Source: CAVUNY01 sp963843535 (GTDB lineage: Bacteria; Chloroflexota; Anaerolineae; Anaerolineales; Anaerolineaceae). Taken from it: a stretch of DNA of 64,000 bases. Position numbers and translations under genes: made by a program. The notes beneath the pieces were generated by a model. The model made no database searches and had not been told where the DNA came from. It saw only the letters and a list, made by a program, of their open reading frames with translations. Below are positions 9,731 to 18,216 of the stretch, in pieces; the first letter of the stretch is position 1; each line of letters begins with the position of its first letter. The stretch lies in NCBI GenBank assembly GCA_963843535.1, contig CAWJKU010000004.1:434001-498000 (forward strand), given 5' to 3'.

Positions 9731-11398
9731 TTAATCCATCCAGCGGGTTAGCTGGCACGGGTGGCTGCCGCCGGGTAGTGGAACCGCTAAACCACCGTCC
9801 ATGTTTACCACCTGATAATCTTGCCAGAGGGCGTGATTTGCCCGCAGCAGGCTCGCGGCGGTTCCCTTGGACAGGTTGTAAGAAAGCCAGGAGGTGTTTT
9901 CCCCGGCATGTTGAGCAAGCAGCGCCTCGCGGCAGGCCAATTCCGCTCCCAGGGTGTCTTTGACCGCCTGCGGCTGGTTGGGAAGTTGATATTCAGCCAG
10001 CAGCGCCGGAACGGCGTCGCCGGAAAGGGCCGTCAGATATTGGCCGTCCAGCTCGGCGCCGCTGCGGGCCCGTTGAATGTTCTGACCGGCGATGAAGCCG
10101 TCAACGTTGATGACGCCGAACGTCAGTCCAAACCCGAAAGTTACCAGCAATCCGGCAAGGGCAAACAGCCGGCGGCGTTGGGTGAGCTCGAACACAATAG
10201 TGACTGCCAGCAGCAAGGCCAGCCAGATGATAAAAATATGCGTATAGGTACGCAGCTGAGTGAAGCCGTAGGCGTCTTCATACAGCTGCAACCGATTGAG
10301 TGAAGATGCCAGGATGACCAGCACCTGTGCGATCAGTAAGACATTCAATCCCATCATGAGTTTGCGTTGGGTGTTTGTCTCCTGACGGGCCACAGCCCCC
10401 ATGCCGAGGTACAACCCTAAACTGAGCAGGGCGACCATCACCAGCTCATTGAACCCGCGCCGGGCGTACTCGGAATAAGTGAACCCGCTTGTACTGATAT
10501 TGGCCTGCCCGCCGAACAAATACCAGAATTGGATGCCGACAAATACCGCAAAAAGCAAATTTACAGCGCCTAAAACGATTATGCCTTCTATCCAACCCAA
10601 AAAGGGCGAGAACCAGCGCGCATCCGGTTTCGGTCGAGGTTCTATGGGATTGGGTTGGACGGCAGATATATAGGTGCCAGCCAGCACGTAAGCGATAATG
10701 AAGATATAAGACAGCCGGAAGAGGTATTCAGGGATTTTGCTCAGATCAAAGATCTTCAGCAGATCGCGCATCCAATTATTGAAAATAGGGTCGGCGGAAG
10801 CCAGCAGCGTACCCAAAACAAGCAAGATGGGCAGCGCCAGCACCAACCCGCGCACCACTGGCACGGCCTGCTGTCCGGCGATCTTCCAGCCAGGTGAGGC
10901 AGCGGCGAGCGCGGGGGCGGGCATCCCATCCCCAGACTCATTAACGGCGGGCTCAGCAGCAGCTGGGGCCGTTATCGTAGAAGGGGCAGGGGGTTGTATG
11001 CGGAGAAACAGGTCAGCCGGGCGAATTAACAACGCCAGCAGCAGTTTTAATCCACTCTGGATGAGATCACCAATTTTATAATAAACCCAGTTGCCGGTTA
11101 AGAAGGTGGCCGCCAAAAGCGCCAGGCTGAAGAAACACAGCATGAGGCTGATCATCACCGTGAAAGCTTCTTGCCGGAGAAACGTCATCGCGGCAAAAAG
11201 AAGGGCCACACCGATCAGCACCAGGCTGAAAGGTGAAGGGCGTACTTTAAAACTGCGCGCCAGGAGCAGGCCGGCGGCGATAACCAGGGCAACCCATAAT
11301 GGGAAGGAAACACCTGGATTCTTTTGCCAGAAAAGCAGGTCTACGGCCCAGGCAGCAGCCAGGGCCGCCCAACCGAAGCGGGCAGCGGCGCGTTTCAT
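9731..11398 (-). CDS. DUF4173/DUF4153-like multi-pass membrane protein
   Basis: A 555-residue polytopic membrane protein with roughly a dozen hydrophobic segments. The C-terminal half has the SLNRLQLYEDAYGFTQLRTY segment and following TRTYTHIFI-like helix that I associate with the DUF4173 family; function is unknown in that family. A Pro/Ala-rich linker at about residues 130-165 separates the first helices from the rest. Past the last helix, about 120 residues with a GLTFGVINVDGFIAGQNI region face outside. Its start overlaps by 4 bases (ATGA) the stop of the upstream 54-residue membrane protein, indicating translational coupling. Confidence 0.7.
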   Translation of the reverse strand: MKRAAARFGWAALAAAWAVDLLFWQKNPGVSFPLWVALVIAAGLLLARSFKVRPSPFSLVLIGVALLFAAMTFLRQEAFTVMISLMLCFFSLALLAATFLTGNWVYYKIGDLIQSGLKLLLALLIRPADLFLRIQPPAPSTITAPAAAEPAVNESGDGMPAPALAAASPGWKIAGQQAVPVVRGLVLALPILLVLGTLLASADPIFNNWMRDLLKIFDLSKIPEYLFRLSYIFIIAYVLAGTYISAVQPNPIEPRPKPDARWFSPFLGWIEGIIVLGAVNLLFAVFVGIQFWYLFGGQANISTSGFTYSEYARRGFNELVMVALLSLGLYLGMGAVARQETNTQRKLMMGLNVLLIAQVLVILASSLNRLQLYEDAYGFTQLRTYTHIFIIWLALLLAVTIVFELTQRRRLFALAGLLVTFGFGLTFGVINVDGFIAGQNIQRARSGAELDGQYLTALSGDAVPALLAEYQLPNQPQAVKDTLGAELACREALLAQHAGENTSWLSYNLSKGTAASLLRANHALWQDYQVVNMDGGLAVPLPGGSHPCQLTRWMD

Positions 11399-11559
11399 GG
11401 TTGAACAAACAGAGTGATCACCATTGAAAGCAGGACGATCACCGATATCACGATGAACACAATCTGCTGCCAGCGGCGCGTGCGCTGCTCCTGACGTTCA
11501 GCGGCTCTTTTCTGTATTTCAAGTTCGGTCATTCGAGAATTTGATTTTTTACTTGGCAT
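11395..11559 (-). CDS. Small single-pass membrane protein, 54 aa
   Basis: Too short for routine gene calling, but well supported. MPSKKSNSRM opens a basic and charged N-terminal half that looks helical (EIQKRAAERQEQRTRRW), followed by one transmembrane helix, IVFIVISVIVLLSMVITLF, and a short tail. AGGAAG precedes the ATG at a good distance. The stop overlaps the start of the DUF4173-like gene as ATGA, so the two are coupled. Role unknown; it could be a small partner of the downstream membrane protein. Confidence 0.65.
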   Translation of the reverse strand: MPSKKSNSRMTELEIQKRAAERQEQRTRRWQQIVFIVISVIVLLSMVITLFVQP

Positions 11560-11660
11560 AAATCTTCCTCCATCTCTGGGAAGATTTTACCGCTTAAAAA
11601 CGATTTTCGAAGATGGAATACCTATCGAAAGCTATCCGGAGCTATCAAAAAGATAGATCC

Positions 11661-11702
11661 AAGGCGGGATTGAACAAATGTTCATTTGTTCAATCCCGCC
11701 TT
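11661..11702. terminator. Long perfect palindrome at the end of the lipoprotein gene
   Basis: AAGGCGGGATTGAACAAATG and its exact reverse complement form a 20-base stem with a two-base centre. It lies 8 bases beyond the stop of the minus-strand lipoprotein gene and is the likely terminator. It is one of several unusually long perfect hairpins in the window. Confidence 0.65.
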
Positions 11703-11709
11703 TAATTGT

Positions 11710-13053
11710 TTATTTGGTGAGGTAGATCAGGGAGGCGAACTCCATGATTTTTTGGCTTTCGGCTGATGTGGGTTTGGCATTGCCGTTACCAGATAAGGTC
11801 CAGGATATGGTCATCGAGTTGGCCACAGCCGAGTCGCTTTGCTTGCCGTCGCTGGTCTGCAGATTATCTACCCAGGCGTAAAGCTCAAGCAGTTGATCTG
11901 CTTTCAGCCATACCCTTCTGGGCAGCTGGTCAGCGCTCGCTTTACAGGATGTGGCAACCGCCAGACCTGAACGGAAAATTTTCAGATCATCACAAAAGCC
12001 TGCGATCCCGCCAACGCGGCGCCAGGTCAAAGCCAGGCCGAGATTGCTGATGGGCGTCTGGCTGGTGACTTCCAGATAGACCATTTGAGCCCATTCCGCG
12101 AGCGCGCGCTGCTGCGCCGGGGTGGCTGCATCGCTGCCGTTGCCGAAGTAAGATACCTGCCCGGCGGGGGTCTGGGCCGAGAAAGCGCTGTACATGGTGA
12201 CCATTGCCGCCAGCTCTTTGATCCGTTCCGGATTTGCCAGGGTGATGACCTTCAGCAATCCGCCGCACGAACCGTAGGCAGCTTTATCCTCCCTGACTTG
12301 CAGCAGCATGCAGTTCGTATCGCCGCTTTTCCAGGTAATTTGAGGCGTTTCCAGGGAAGGAAAATGGGGTTTTGAAACCTGAAACGTAGGATCTGCCATA
12401 ACCACAGCTTTTCCGTCCTGGTTGGTGCGCAGCTCGAGATTCTGGCCTTTCACCTCAAGAATCACCCGGTAACCCGGTACGATCACCGCGGTGCACATCT
12501 CGTTGACCTTATGCACTCCCAGGCAGCCATCCGGCCAATTCTCCGGGGTCACGCTGACCACTTTGATGGTGGATATGTCGATTTTCAATTGGTCTACCAG
12601 CCACAGGCGGGCCGCTTCTGCTGCGGGTGGGATCTCCGTGGTGGGTGGTACCACGCTGGTGGGCATACGTACCTGATCCGCTCCGTTGCTGTGCAGTTCG
12701 TAGGTCGTGCCGTTAATATTGACCGTCAACCGGTAGCCGGGGGTGACGACCAGGGCGCAGATTTCACCTGGCTGGGCCGCCCCCAGGCAGGAATCAGGCC
12801 ACTCGACCGGTTCGATCTTCACAAGTTGCACCTGACCGGGTTTAGCGCTGTAATTTTCGGCCGCAAAGCGTTCAACCGCAGGCATGAAAGGCGGCAGTTG
12901 ATCGTCTGCCGGTTTTGTGGGGACAGGTGTGGTCGCCGGCGTAGGCACGGATGTCGCCTGGGTGGGTTGGGGGACGAGCGGCGTAGGCGCCACGCAGGCC
13001 GAAATAATAGACATAACGGCCAACAATATAACAATAATGGTGAGACGTTTCAT
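11710..13053 (-). CDS. Secreted lipoprotein with two WPDxCLG repeats
   Basis: A 447-residue predicted lipoprotein. A signal peptide ends in the lipobox SIISAC, followed by a Pro/Thr linker. Two repeats of about 75 residues follow: the first has EWPDSCLG, a second Cys in EICALVV, and PGYRLTV; the second has NWPDGCLG, EMCTAVI and PGYRVIL. The paired cysteines suggest a disulfide in each. The C-terminal 220 residues contain further cysteines and match nothing I recognise. The start is the Met at 13053, after AAGGAAAGGAG; an upstream Met at 13083 lies inside that leader. Function unknown; probably at the cell surface. Confidence 0.65.
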   Translation of the reverse strand: MKRLTIIVILLAVMSIISACVAPTPLVPQPTQATSVPTPATTPVPTKPADDQLPPFMPAVERFAAENYSAKPGQVQLVKIEPVEWPDSCLGAAQPGEICALVVTPGYRLTVNINGTTYELHSNGADQVRMPTSVVPPTTEIPPAAEAARLWLVDQLKIDISTIKVVSVTPENWPDGCLGVHKVNEMCTAVIVPGYRVILEVKGQNLELRTNQDGKAVVMADPTFQVSKPHFPSLETPQITWKSGDTNCMLLQVREDKAAYGSCGGLLKVITLANPERIKELAAMVTMYSAFSAQTPAGQVSYFGNGSDAATPAQQRALAEWAQMVYLEVTSQTPISNLGLALTWRRVGGIAGFCDDLKIFRSGLAVATSCKASADQLPRRVWLKADQLLELYAWVDNLQTSDGKQSDSAVANSMTISWTLSGNGNAKPTSAESQKIMEFASLIYLTK

Positions 13054-13219
13054 TTTTTGGCTCCTTTCCTTGGGGAGTCTCACAGTTCAGACGACTCACC
13101 TCTTATTTTAGTTCCGACGGTTCGCTAATTAACCATGATGCAGCTCCTTTAAAGCAGCATATGGTATTGTAACAAGCCCAGATTAAAATTTCCCGCACTC
13201 ACCCAGGAATCCTTCTGCA

Positions 13220-14828
13220 TCACCTGCTCAACAGCATCACCACCAACCCTGCCAGGACGACTAATGCCAGGCTGTGGAAGAAAACGTAGCGCAGAATTTC
13301 ACCCTCTTTCCCATATTGGCCTGTGGCGGTACTGGCAACCACAATGCTCTGAGCATTGATCATTTTGCCCATCACACCGCCCGAACTGTTCGCGGCTGCC
13401 ATGCTCAGCGGGTTCAGACCTAACTGGTCGGCGGTGATGCGCTGCAGGCTGCCAAACAATACGTTGGATGAGGTGTCCGATCCGGTAAGGACAACACCCA
13501 TCCAGCCGAGAAGCGTTCCGAAAGAAGGGATACAGCGCACCCGTTTGGGCAAATGCCAATCCCAATGTCCCGTCCATGCCGCCGTAGCGGGTGATAAAAC
13601 CGATTGCCATCATGGTAGAAATCGTTGCCAGAGAGCGCCAGGTTTGTTTCCAGGTGTTGATATAGGTTGCGATCAGACCGCGCGGCGAATATCCCATCCA
13701 CAAGCCGGCAAGAACAGCCGCCGCCAGGATGCCTGTGCCGCTGGCGGAAAGCCAGCTCAATTCAAACACGGCTGACTGCGGCTGGGCAGCAGGCACCACG
13801 GGCGGCATCCGCATGACCAGCCTGTCCAATCCTGGTATCGGCAGCCGCACCAGGGAGAATTGGTCCATCCAGGTTTTGACCTCCGGCAGCCCCCAGACGA
13901 AGACTACCACGCTCAGGATCAGCCAGGGCAGCCAGGCCTGAAAGATGGTTTTCCGGGAGTGCTCAGGCCGGGCAGATGGTGTGCTTTCGGATTCCACAGG
14001 CGTTCGCCAGATATGGCGAGGTTTCCATTTCAGCAGGAAAAGGACCAGCACGCCTAATGAAACCAGGGCTGAAATGATATTAACCAACCAGGGCCCGTGC
14101 AGGGTGGCTACCAGGTACTGGGTGAGGGCGAAAGTTCCGCCCACCAGCAAAGCCGCCGGCCACACCTCTAAGGCTGATTTCCAGCCAGCATAGGTGATAA
14201 TGATCCAAAACGGGATGATCAGGTCAAACACGGTCAACTGCTGGGCTACGGTGGTGGTCAATGCGCGCAGATCCAGGCCGGTAACCCCCTGTAAGGCGAC
14301 CAGGGGTGTCCCTAATCCGGCAAAAGGGACCGGGGCTGTATTGGCAATCAGCGACAGCCCCGCGGCCGAAAGTGGCGAAAAGCCCAACCCGATTAAAATA
14401 GATGACGTGACCGCGACCGGGGTGCCGAACCCGGCAGCTCCTTCAAAGAATGCCCCAAAGCAAAATGCTACCAGCAGCAGCTGTAAACGGCGGTCCTGGG
14501 TGATCGCAGTCAGGCTGTCTTGCAGGATGAGAAACAACCCTTTTTGGTTTGCCAGGTTATACAGGAAGATCACATTGACGATAATCCACCCTATCGGCAG
14601 AAATCCATACGCTGCGCCGTAGAGTATGGAGAGGCCGGCCATCCCCAGCGGCATGGTGTATACCATCACTGCCACCAGAGCGGCCGTGATCAGGCTGAGC
14701 AAAGCTGCCAGATGCGCCTTCATGCGCAGCAGGCCCAGGCAGGCCAGCAGAACCACGACCGGCAGCAAAGCTGCCAGGGTGGATAACCAGGGAGATTGCA
14801 GCGGATCGTATATTTGGTAAAAAGGCAT
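13220..14828 (-). CDS. lutP: L-lactate permease family transporter, one frameshift
   Basis: Multi-helix transporter of the LctP/GlcA family, which imports lactate or glycolate with protons. Motifs include FFEGAAGFGTPVAVTSSILIG and FIPFWIIITYAGWK-like segments. The frame from 14828 becomes nonsense near 13520; removing one base there (on the minus strand TTTCGGAACG) restores YPFFGTLLGWMGVVLTGSDT, followed by SSNVLFGSLQ and NSSGGVMGKMINAQSIVVA, the best conserved end of the family, to the stop at 13220. The total is about 535 residues, near the usual 550. Neighbours give no operon context. Confidence 0.88.
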
Positions 14829-14879
14829 GCGGTAATTATATTGTTAAAAGAAAATCTGGCGTAATAGCGCCAGATTATT

Positions 14880-15017
14880 CTTATATAATGAATCTGTCAT
14901 TGCGAGGCCCGTTCTTTGGGCCGAAGCAATCTTCTCGAAGTTACGAGATTGCTTCGCTGCGCTCGCAATGACAGTTACACATTTGCGTGGTCCAATTCAT
15001 TGCGAGCGGCTTTTTTG
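14880..15017 (+). repeat. 138-bp repeat, copy 1 (inverted relative to copy 2)
   Basis: Identical by eye over 138 bases to the reverse complement of 35579-35716. The core runs from TGTCATTGCGAG (14895-14906) to CTCGCAATGACA (14962-14973) and is largely palindromic, with inner GAAGCAATCT/AGATTGCTTC arms. A tail of about 40 bases ending in GCGGCTTTTTTG follows. It lies between the starts and ends of two minus-strand genes (lactate permease upstream, rubrerythrin downstream on the map). No ORF of its own. Confidence 0.9.
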
Positions 15018-15034
15018 CTGGAGCAGTGCAATGG

Positions 15035-15532
15035 TCAGGCGATCCGTTCAAAACGGGCGCCTGGGGTATTGCAGATCGGGCAGCGTTCGGGGGCACCTTT
15101 GGCTACTGTGTAGCCGCACACCGGGCATACATAATAGTCGTAGGTTTCGGTAGTCTTTCCCAGAGAAGCCAGAGCTTCCCGGTAAAGGTTTTCATGAACT
15201 TTTTCCACTTCCCAGGCATATTTGAATGACCGGGCCGCGGCTTTATTGCCTTCAGCATCAGCATCCTTGAGAAAGGCAGGATACATATCAACAACTTCAT
15301 AATTTTCACCGGAGATCGCCGCCTCCAGGTTTTCAGCGGTCGATTTAACTTCCCCCAATGCATTAAAATGGCTGAGGGCGTGTACGGTTTCAGCGTGGGC
15401 TGCAGCGCGGAATAATTTCGCCACCTGGCCATACCCTTCCTGGTCCGCTTTGCGTGAAAAGGCCGTATATTTACGATTGGCCTGTGATTCTCCGGCAAAT
15501 GCCGCTTTCAGATCGTCGATTGACTTGGACAT
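15035..15532 (-). CDS. rbr: Rubrerythrin
   Basis: Non-haem iron peroxidase that protects anaerobes and microaerophiles from hydrogen peroxide. The N-terminal four-helix domain (residues 1-130) carries the di-iron glutamates in GESQANRKY, HAETVHA and EVEKVHENLY. The C-terminal rubredoxin-like domain has YYVCPVCGY and RCPICN, giving the four iron-binding cysteines. Two adjacent Met codons are possible; the second is used here after CAGGAG. Length (165) is that of the short rubrerythrin class. It stands alone next to copy 1 of the 138-bp repeat. Confidence 0.95.
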   Translation of the reverse strand: MSKSIDDLKAAFAGESQANRKYTAFSRKADQEGYGQVAKLFRAAAHAETVHALSHFNALGEVKSTAENLEAAISGENYEVVDMYPAFLKDADAEGNKAAARSFKYAWEVEKVHENLYREALASLGKTTETYDYYVCPVCGYTVAKGAPERCPICNTPGARFERIA

Positions 15533-15686
15533 CATGAACTCCTGATTTTAGAATTGGAAAATAATTTAAGCTATATAAGCTTATCCTTTACGATGAACAT
15601 TGTCGCCCGCATTATCTCCTGATTTTCGGTTGACAAAAGTCTTAACCTGACCACTCGGTTTGATATGGTATAAACTTGCCTTATTT

Positions 15687-15751
15687 GATAATAGCTGGTC
15701 GGCCCCCTGGGGCCAGGCGCCCTGGGGCCAGGGCTGGCAGCGACCACACAA
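15687..15751 (+). repeat. Stem module shared with 35482-35517
   Basis: GATAATAGCTGGTCGGCC ... CTGGCAGCGACCACACAA here matches GATAATAAGCTGGTCGGCC ... TGGCGGCGACCACGCAA near 35.5 kb. GGTCG and CGACC can pair. In this copy the middle is expanded by repeats of CCTGGGGCCAGG. Both copies are followed by a long GAA-loop hairpin. Confidence 0.5.
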
Positions 15752-15761
15752 AATGATGCCA

Positions 15762-15802
15762 GGGTGTATTTTCGCGCGACGAAGTCGCGCGAAAATACAC
15801 CC
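15762..15802. repeat. 19-base-stem hairpin with GAA loop
   Basis: GGGTGTATTTTCGCGCGAC, loop GAA, then the exact reverse complement. It shares its architecture, but not its sequence, with hairpins at 27682-27716 and 35524-35576. Confidence 0.7.
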
Positions 15803-15965
15803 GAAACAACAAAAATGGCTATTGTTGGGGCGCGGGGGATCCTAAGGAGCTTTTGGACGATGCGTTCCCCCATGTCCCTACAGGTTGTGAATTTTCGGGG
15901 CCCGCGACTGCGCGAGCGGTATGCTATAATCATCCTGATTTTCAACGAATATCGGGACGGTATTG

Positions 15966-16889
15966 ATGCGTTTTTTTGTCACTGGGGCAGCGGGATTTTT
16001 AGGCTCTGCACTTGCCAACCGGCTGGCGCGAGAAGGACACTCGGTTCGCGGGTTGGATGATTTATCCACCGGTAACCCGGATGTACTTTCGCCCGAGGTG
16101 CAATTTACCAGGGGTGACGTGAATGACCGTCCGAAACTATGGACCCAGCTGCAGGATATTGATTGCGTTTATCACCTTGCTGCTCGGGTTTCGGTATCTG
16201 AGAGTGTGTTGTACCCGCGTGAATATAACCAGGTAAACGTCGGCGGCACAGTTACCTTAATGGAAGCAATGCGCGACGTGGGCGTACGGCGGGTTGTGTT
16301 CATTTCATCTGGCGCGATATTTGGCGAGCAGATCGACCAACCGTTAAAAGAAAGCGCCCCAGCTCTTCCGCGTTCGCCTTATGCGGTCTCAAAGTTAGCT
16401 GCCGAGTATTACATCCGCACAATTGGCCTGCTGTGGGGGATTGAGACGGTTTGCTTGCGGGTCTTCAATGCCTACGGTCCCGGACAGCACTTACCGCCGG
16501 TTCATGCCCCGGTGATCCCTAACCTGCTGCGCCAGGCCAGCCTTAACGGCACGATTGTTATCCACGGCGACGGGACGCAGACCCGGGATTATGTGTATGT
16601 GGATGACGTGGTGAATGGGATGATCGCGGCAGCCACTGCCCCCGAGATAAATCAAATGATCATAAATATCGGCAGCGGGCGCGACACCAGCGTGCGTGAG
16701 TTGGTGCGCATGGTTATGGAAATTACCGGCAAGCATCCTGAGGTAGTTTACAATCCCAGAACTGAGCGCGGGCCGAACCGGATGTGCGCTGATCTAACCC
16801 TGGCCCGGGAAAAATTGGGTTACCAACCCACCATACCCCTTGAAATTGGCCTGGGGTTAACCCTTGAACGCGATCCCCGGCTGCGGTAA
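15966..16889 (+). CDS. NAD-dependent epimerase/dehydratase (UDP-glucose 4-epimerase-like)
   Basis: Extended short-chain dehydrogenase of 307 residues acting on a nucleotide sugar. FVTGAAGFLGSALANRL is the glycine-rich NAD-binding motif, YHLAARVSV follows, a serine lies in VFISSGAIFGE, and SPYAVSKLAAEYY is the catalytic YxxxK. RVFNAYGPGQ and DYVYVDDVV are typical of the GalE/WbpP branch. The ATG at 15966 is used; a TTG sits one codon earlier. A TATAAT box lies about 40 bases upstream. The exact sugar cannot be told. It heads a plus-strand run of genes including a PglD-like acyltransferase, consistent with envelope sugar work. Confidence 0.85.
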   Translation: MRFFVTGAAGFLGSALANRLAREGHSVRGLDDLSTGNPDVLSPEVQFTRGDVNDRPKLWTQLQDIDCVYHLAARVSVSESVLYPREYNQVNVGGTVTLMEAMRDVGVRRVVFISSGAIFGEQIDQPLKESAPALPRSPYAVSKLAAEYYIRTIGLLWGIETVCLRVFNAYGPGQHLPPVHAPVIPNLLRQASLNGTIVIHGDGTQTRDYVYVDDVVNGMIAAATAPEINQMIINIGSGRDTSVRELVRMVMEITGKHPEVVYNPRTERGPNRMCADLTLAREKLGYQPTIPLEIGLGLTLERDPRLR

Positions 16890-16906
16890 TTCTTTTTATT
16901 TTCAAG

Positions 16907-16912
16907 TAAAAT
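16907..16912 (+). promoter_or_regulatory. -10 box of the glycosylase gene, leaderless spacing
   Basis: TAAAAT ends 6 bases before the ATG at 16919 and no ribosome site lies between, the arrangement expected of a leaderless transcript. The -35 region would lie within the end of the epimerase gene and is not obvious. Confidence 0.4.
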
Positions 16913-16918
16913 TAGTGC

Positions 16919-17521
16919 ATGACCATCAAAGATTGCTTGCCCGTTTCTTTCTACCATCGGGAAGCGGTCACTGTTGCTCGTGAATTGTTGGGTATGCGCC
17001 TGGTCCGCCGGTTTGATGGGCAGCGCCTGGCTGGATATATAATTGAGACAGAGGCCTACAGCGGCGAAACAGACCAGGCCTGCCATGCTCGCGTTGGCTG
17101 TACCCCGCGCACGGTGGTCATGTACGGACCGCCGGGACATGCCTATGTTTATTTCACCTACGGTATGCATTGGTGCTTGAACTGCGTCACGGATCAGGAA
17201 GGCTTTCCGGCAGCGGTTTTGATCCGCTCGATTTTCCCAAGTGAAGGTTTGGATAGGATTGTGCTTCAACGCCACCCGCGGCCACGGCAGGATTGGTGCA
17301 ATGGTCCTGGAAAGCTGACCAGGGCACTGGCGATCGACCAGCAGTTTAATGGGATCGATCTGTGCGACCCGGCAGGGGACTTGTGGATTGAAGCCGGATA
17401 TTGGGTCAAGGACGAGGATGTCATCACCGGCCCCAGGGTTGGAATCAACCGGGTGATTGAACCCTGGCGCAGCATACCCTGGCGCTTTATAACCCGGGCG
17501 GATCACTGGGAGGGTGCGTGA
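16919..17521 (+). CDS. DNA-3-methyladenine glycosylase (Aag/MPG family)
   Basis: Base-excision repair enzyme removing 3-methyladenine and other alkylated purines. The 200-residue protein has the family motifs: IIETEAYSGETDQACHA (with the catalytic glutamate), GPPGHAYVYFTYGMHWCLN, VLIRSI, NGPGKLTRAL and GPRVGINR. Length matches the bacterial family. A -10-like TAAAAT lies 6 bases before the ATG. The stop overlaps the next gene's GTG start (GTGA), so the glycosylase is coupled to an acyltransferase, a pairing with no obvious functional link. Confidence 0.93.
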   Translation: MTIKDCLPVSFYHREAVTVARELLGMRLVRRFDGQRLAGYIIETEAYSGETDQACHARVGCTPRTVVMYGPPGHAYVYFTYGMHWCLNCVTDQEGFPAAVLIRSIFPSEGLDRIVLQRHPRPRQDWCNGPGKLTRALAIDQQFNGIDLCDPAGDLWIEAGYWVKDEDVITGPRVGINRVIEPWRSIPWRFITRADHWEGA

Positions 17522-18216
17522 ACCAGGCAGAAATACGGACCTCAGCGGGTGACGCTGACGCGCTGGTCATTTACGGCGGAGGGGGGCACAGCAAAACCAT
17601 CATCGATCTGGTGCGCGCCACCGGATCGTTTCGGTTGGTGGGCATCATTGATGACAATCTACCGGCAGGGACGTATATTTTAGGCCTGCCCGTGCTGGGC
17701 GGTGCTGACCTCCTGCCTCAATTTATGTCCGACGGGGTGCGCCTGGCAGTTAACGCGGTGGGCGGTATAGGGAATGTGGCTGTACGGATCAGCGTGTTTG
17801 ACACGATTGCCCGGGCGGGCTTTACCTGCCCGACCCTGGTTCACCCATCGGCCTGGGTGGAGCCAAGCGCTCATTTGGACGGTGCGGTGCAGATTTTGGC
17901 AAAATCGTACGTCAGCAGCGATGCGAAGATCGGTTTTGGAACGGTAATCAACGCCGGCGTAGTTGTTTCTCACGATTGTGTTCTGGGCCGCATCGTTAAT
18001 CTTTCTCCGGGAGCAATGCTGGCTGGCGGGGTAGTATTGGAGGATTATGTTCAGGTTGGGATGGCAGCTACGATAAATTTGAATCTCCACATTGGACAGG
18101 GAGCGAGGATTGGTAATGGGGCAACTGTTAAAAGCGACGTACCTTCCGGCCAGGTGGTGCGGGCCGGCACGATTTGGCCGGTACCAGAAAACCAAATTGG
18201 GGGGAAACCAGTATGA
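17518..18216 (+). CDS. PglD/NeuD-type sugar O- or N-acyltransferase
   Basis: A 232-residue left-handed beta-helix acyltransferase. The N-terminal domain (LVIYGGGGHSKTIIDLVRATG) is the PglD_N sugar-binding fold. The C-terminal part has the hexapeptide-repeat pattern and the VVSHDCVLGRIVNLSPGAML segment, whose histidine is the usual catalytic base. These enzymes acetylate amino-sugars in glycan or capsule pathways. The GTG start overlaps the glycosylase stop, and its own stop overlaps the Nramp start (ATGA). Confidence 0.85.
   Translation: MNQAEIRTSAGDADALVIYGGGGHSKTIIDLVRATGSFRLVGIIDDNLPAGTYILGLPVLGGADLLPQFMSDGVRLAVNAVGGIGNVAVRISVFDTIARAGFTCPTLVHPSAWVEPSAHLDGAVQILAKSYVSSDAKIGFGTVINAGVVVSHDCVLGRIVNLSPGAMLAGGVVLEDYVQVGMAATINLNLHIGQGARIGNGATVKSDVPSGQVVRAGTIWPVPENQIGGKPV

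Larger units (their letters stand above)
15536..15965. other. Intergenic region with structured repeats
   Basis: 430 bases between the rubrerythrin start and the epimerase. It contains a GGTCGGCC...GCGACC stem module (15687-15750), which includes a tandem CCTGGGGCCAGG, and then a 19-base-stem hairpin (15762-15802). TGCTATAAT at 15919-15927 is an extended -10 candidate for the epimerase. No gene is credible here: the open frames run through the palindromes. Confidence 0.6.

Noticed and set aside
15571..15945. Minus-strand open frame upstream of rubrerythrin
   Set aside because: It runs through a stem module and a 41-base hairpin, and its product is unlike any protein; there is no ribosome site.
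18174..18213. Longer N-terminus for the Nramp transporter
   Set aside because: The extension overlaps the acyltransferase gene by 40 bases; the ATG at 18213 has the ATGA overlap seen throughout this operon.
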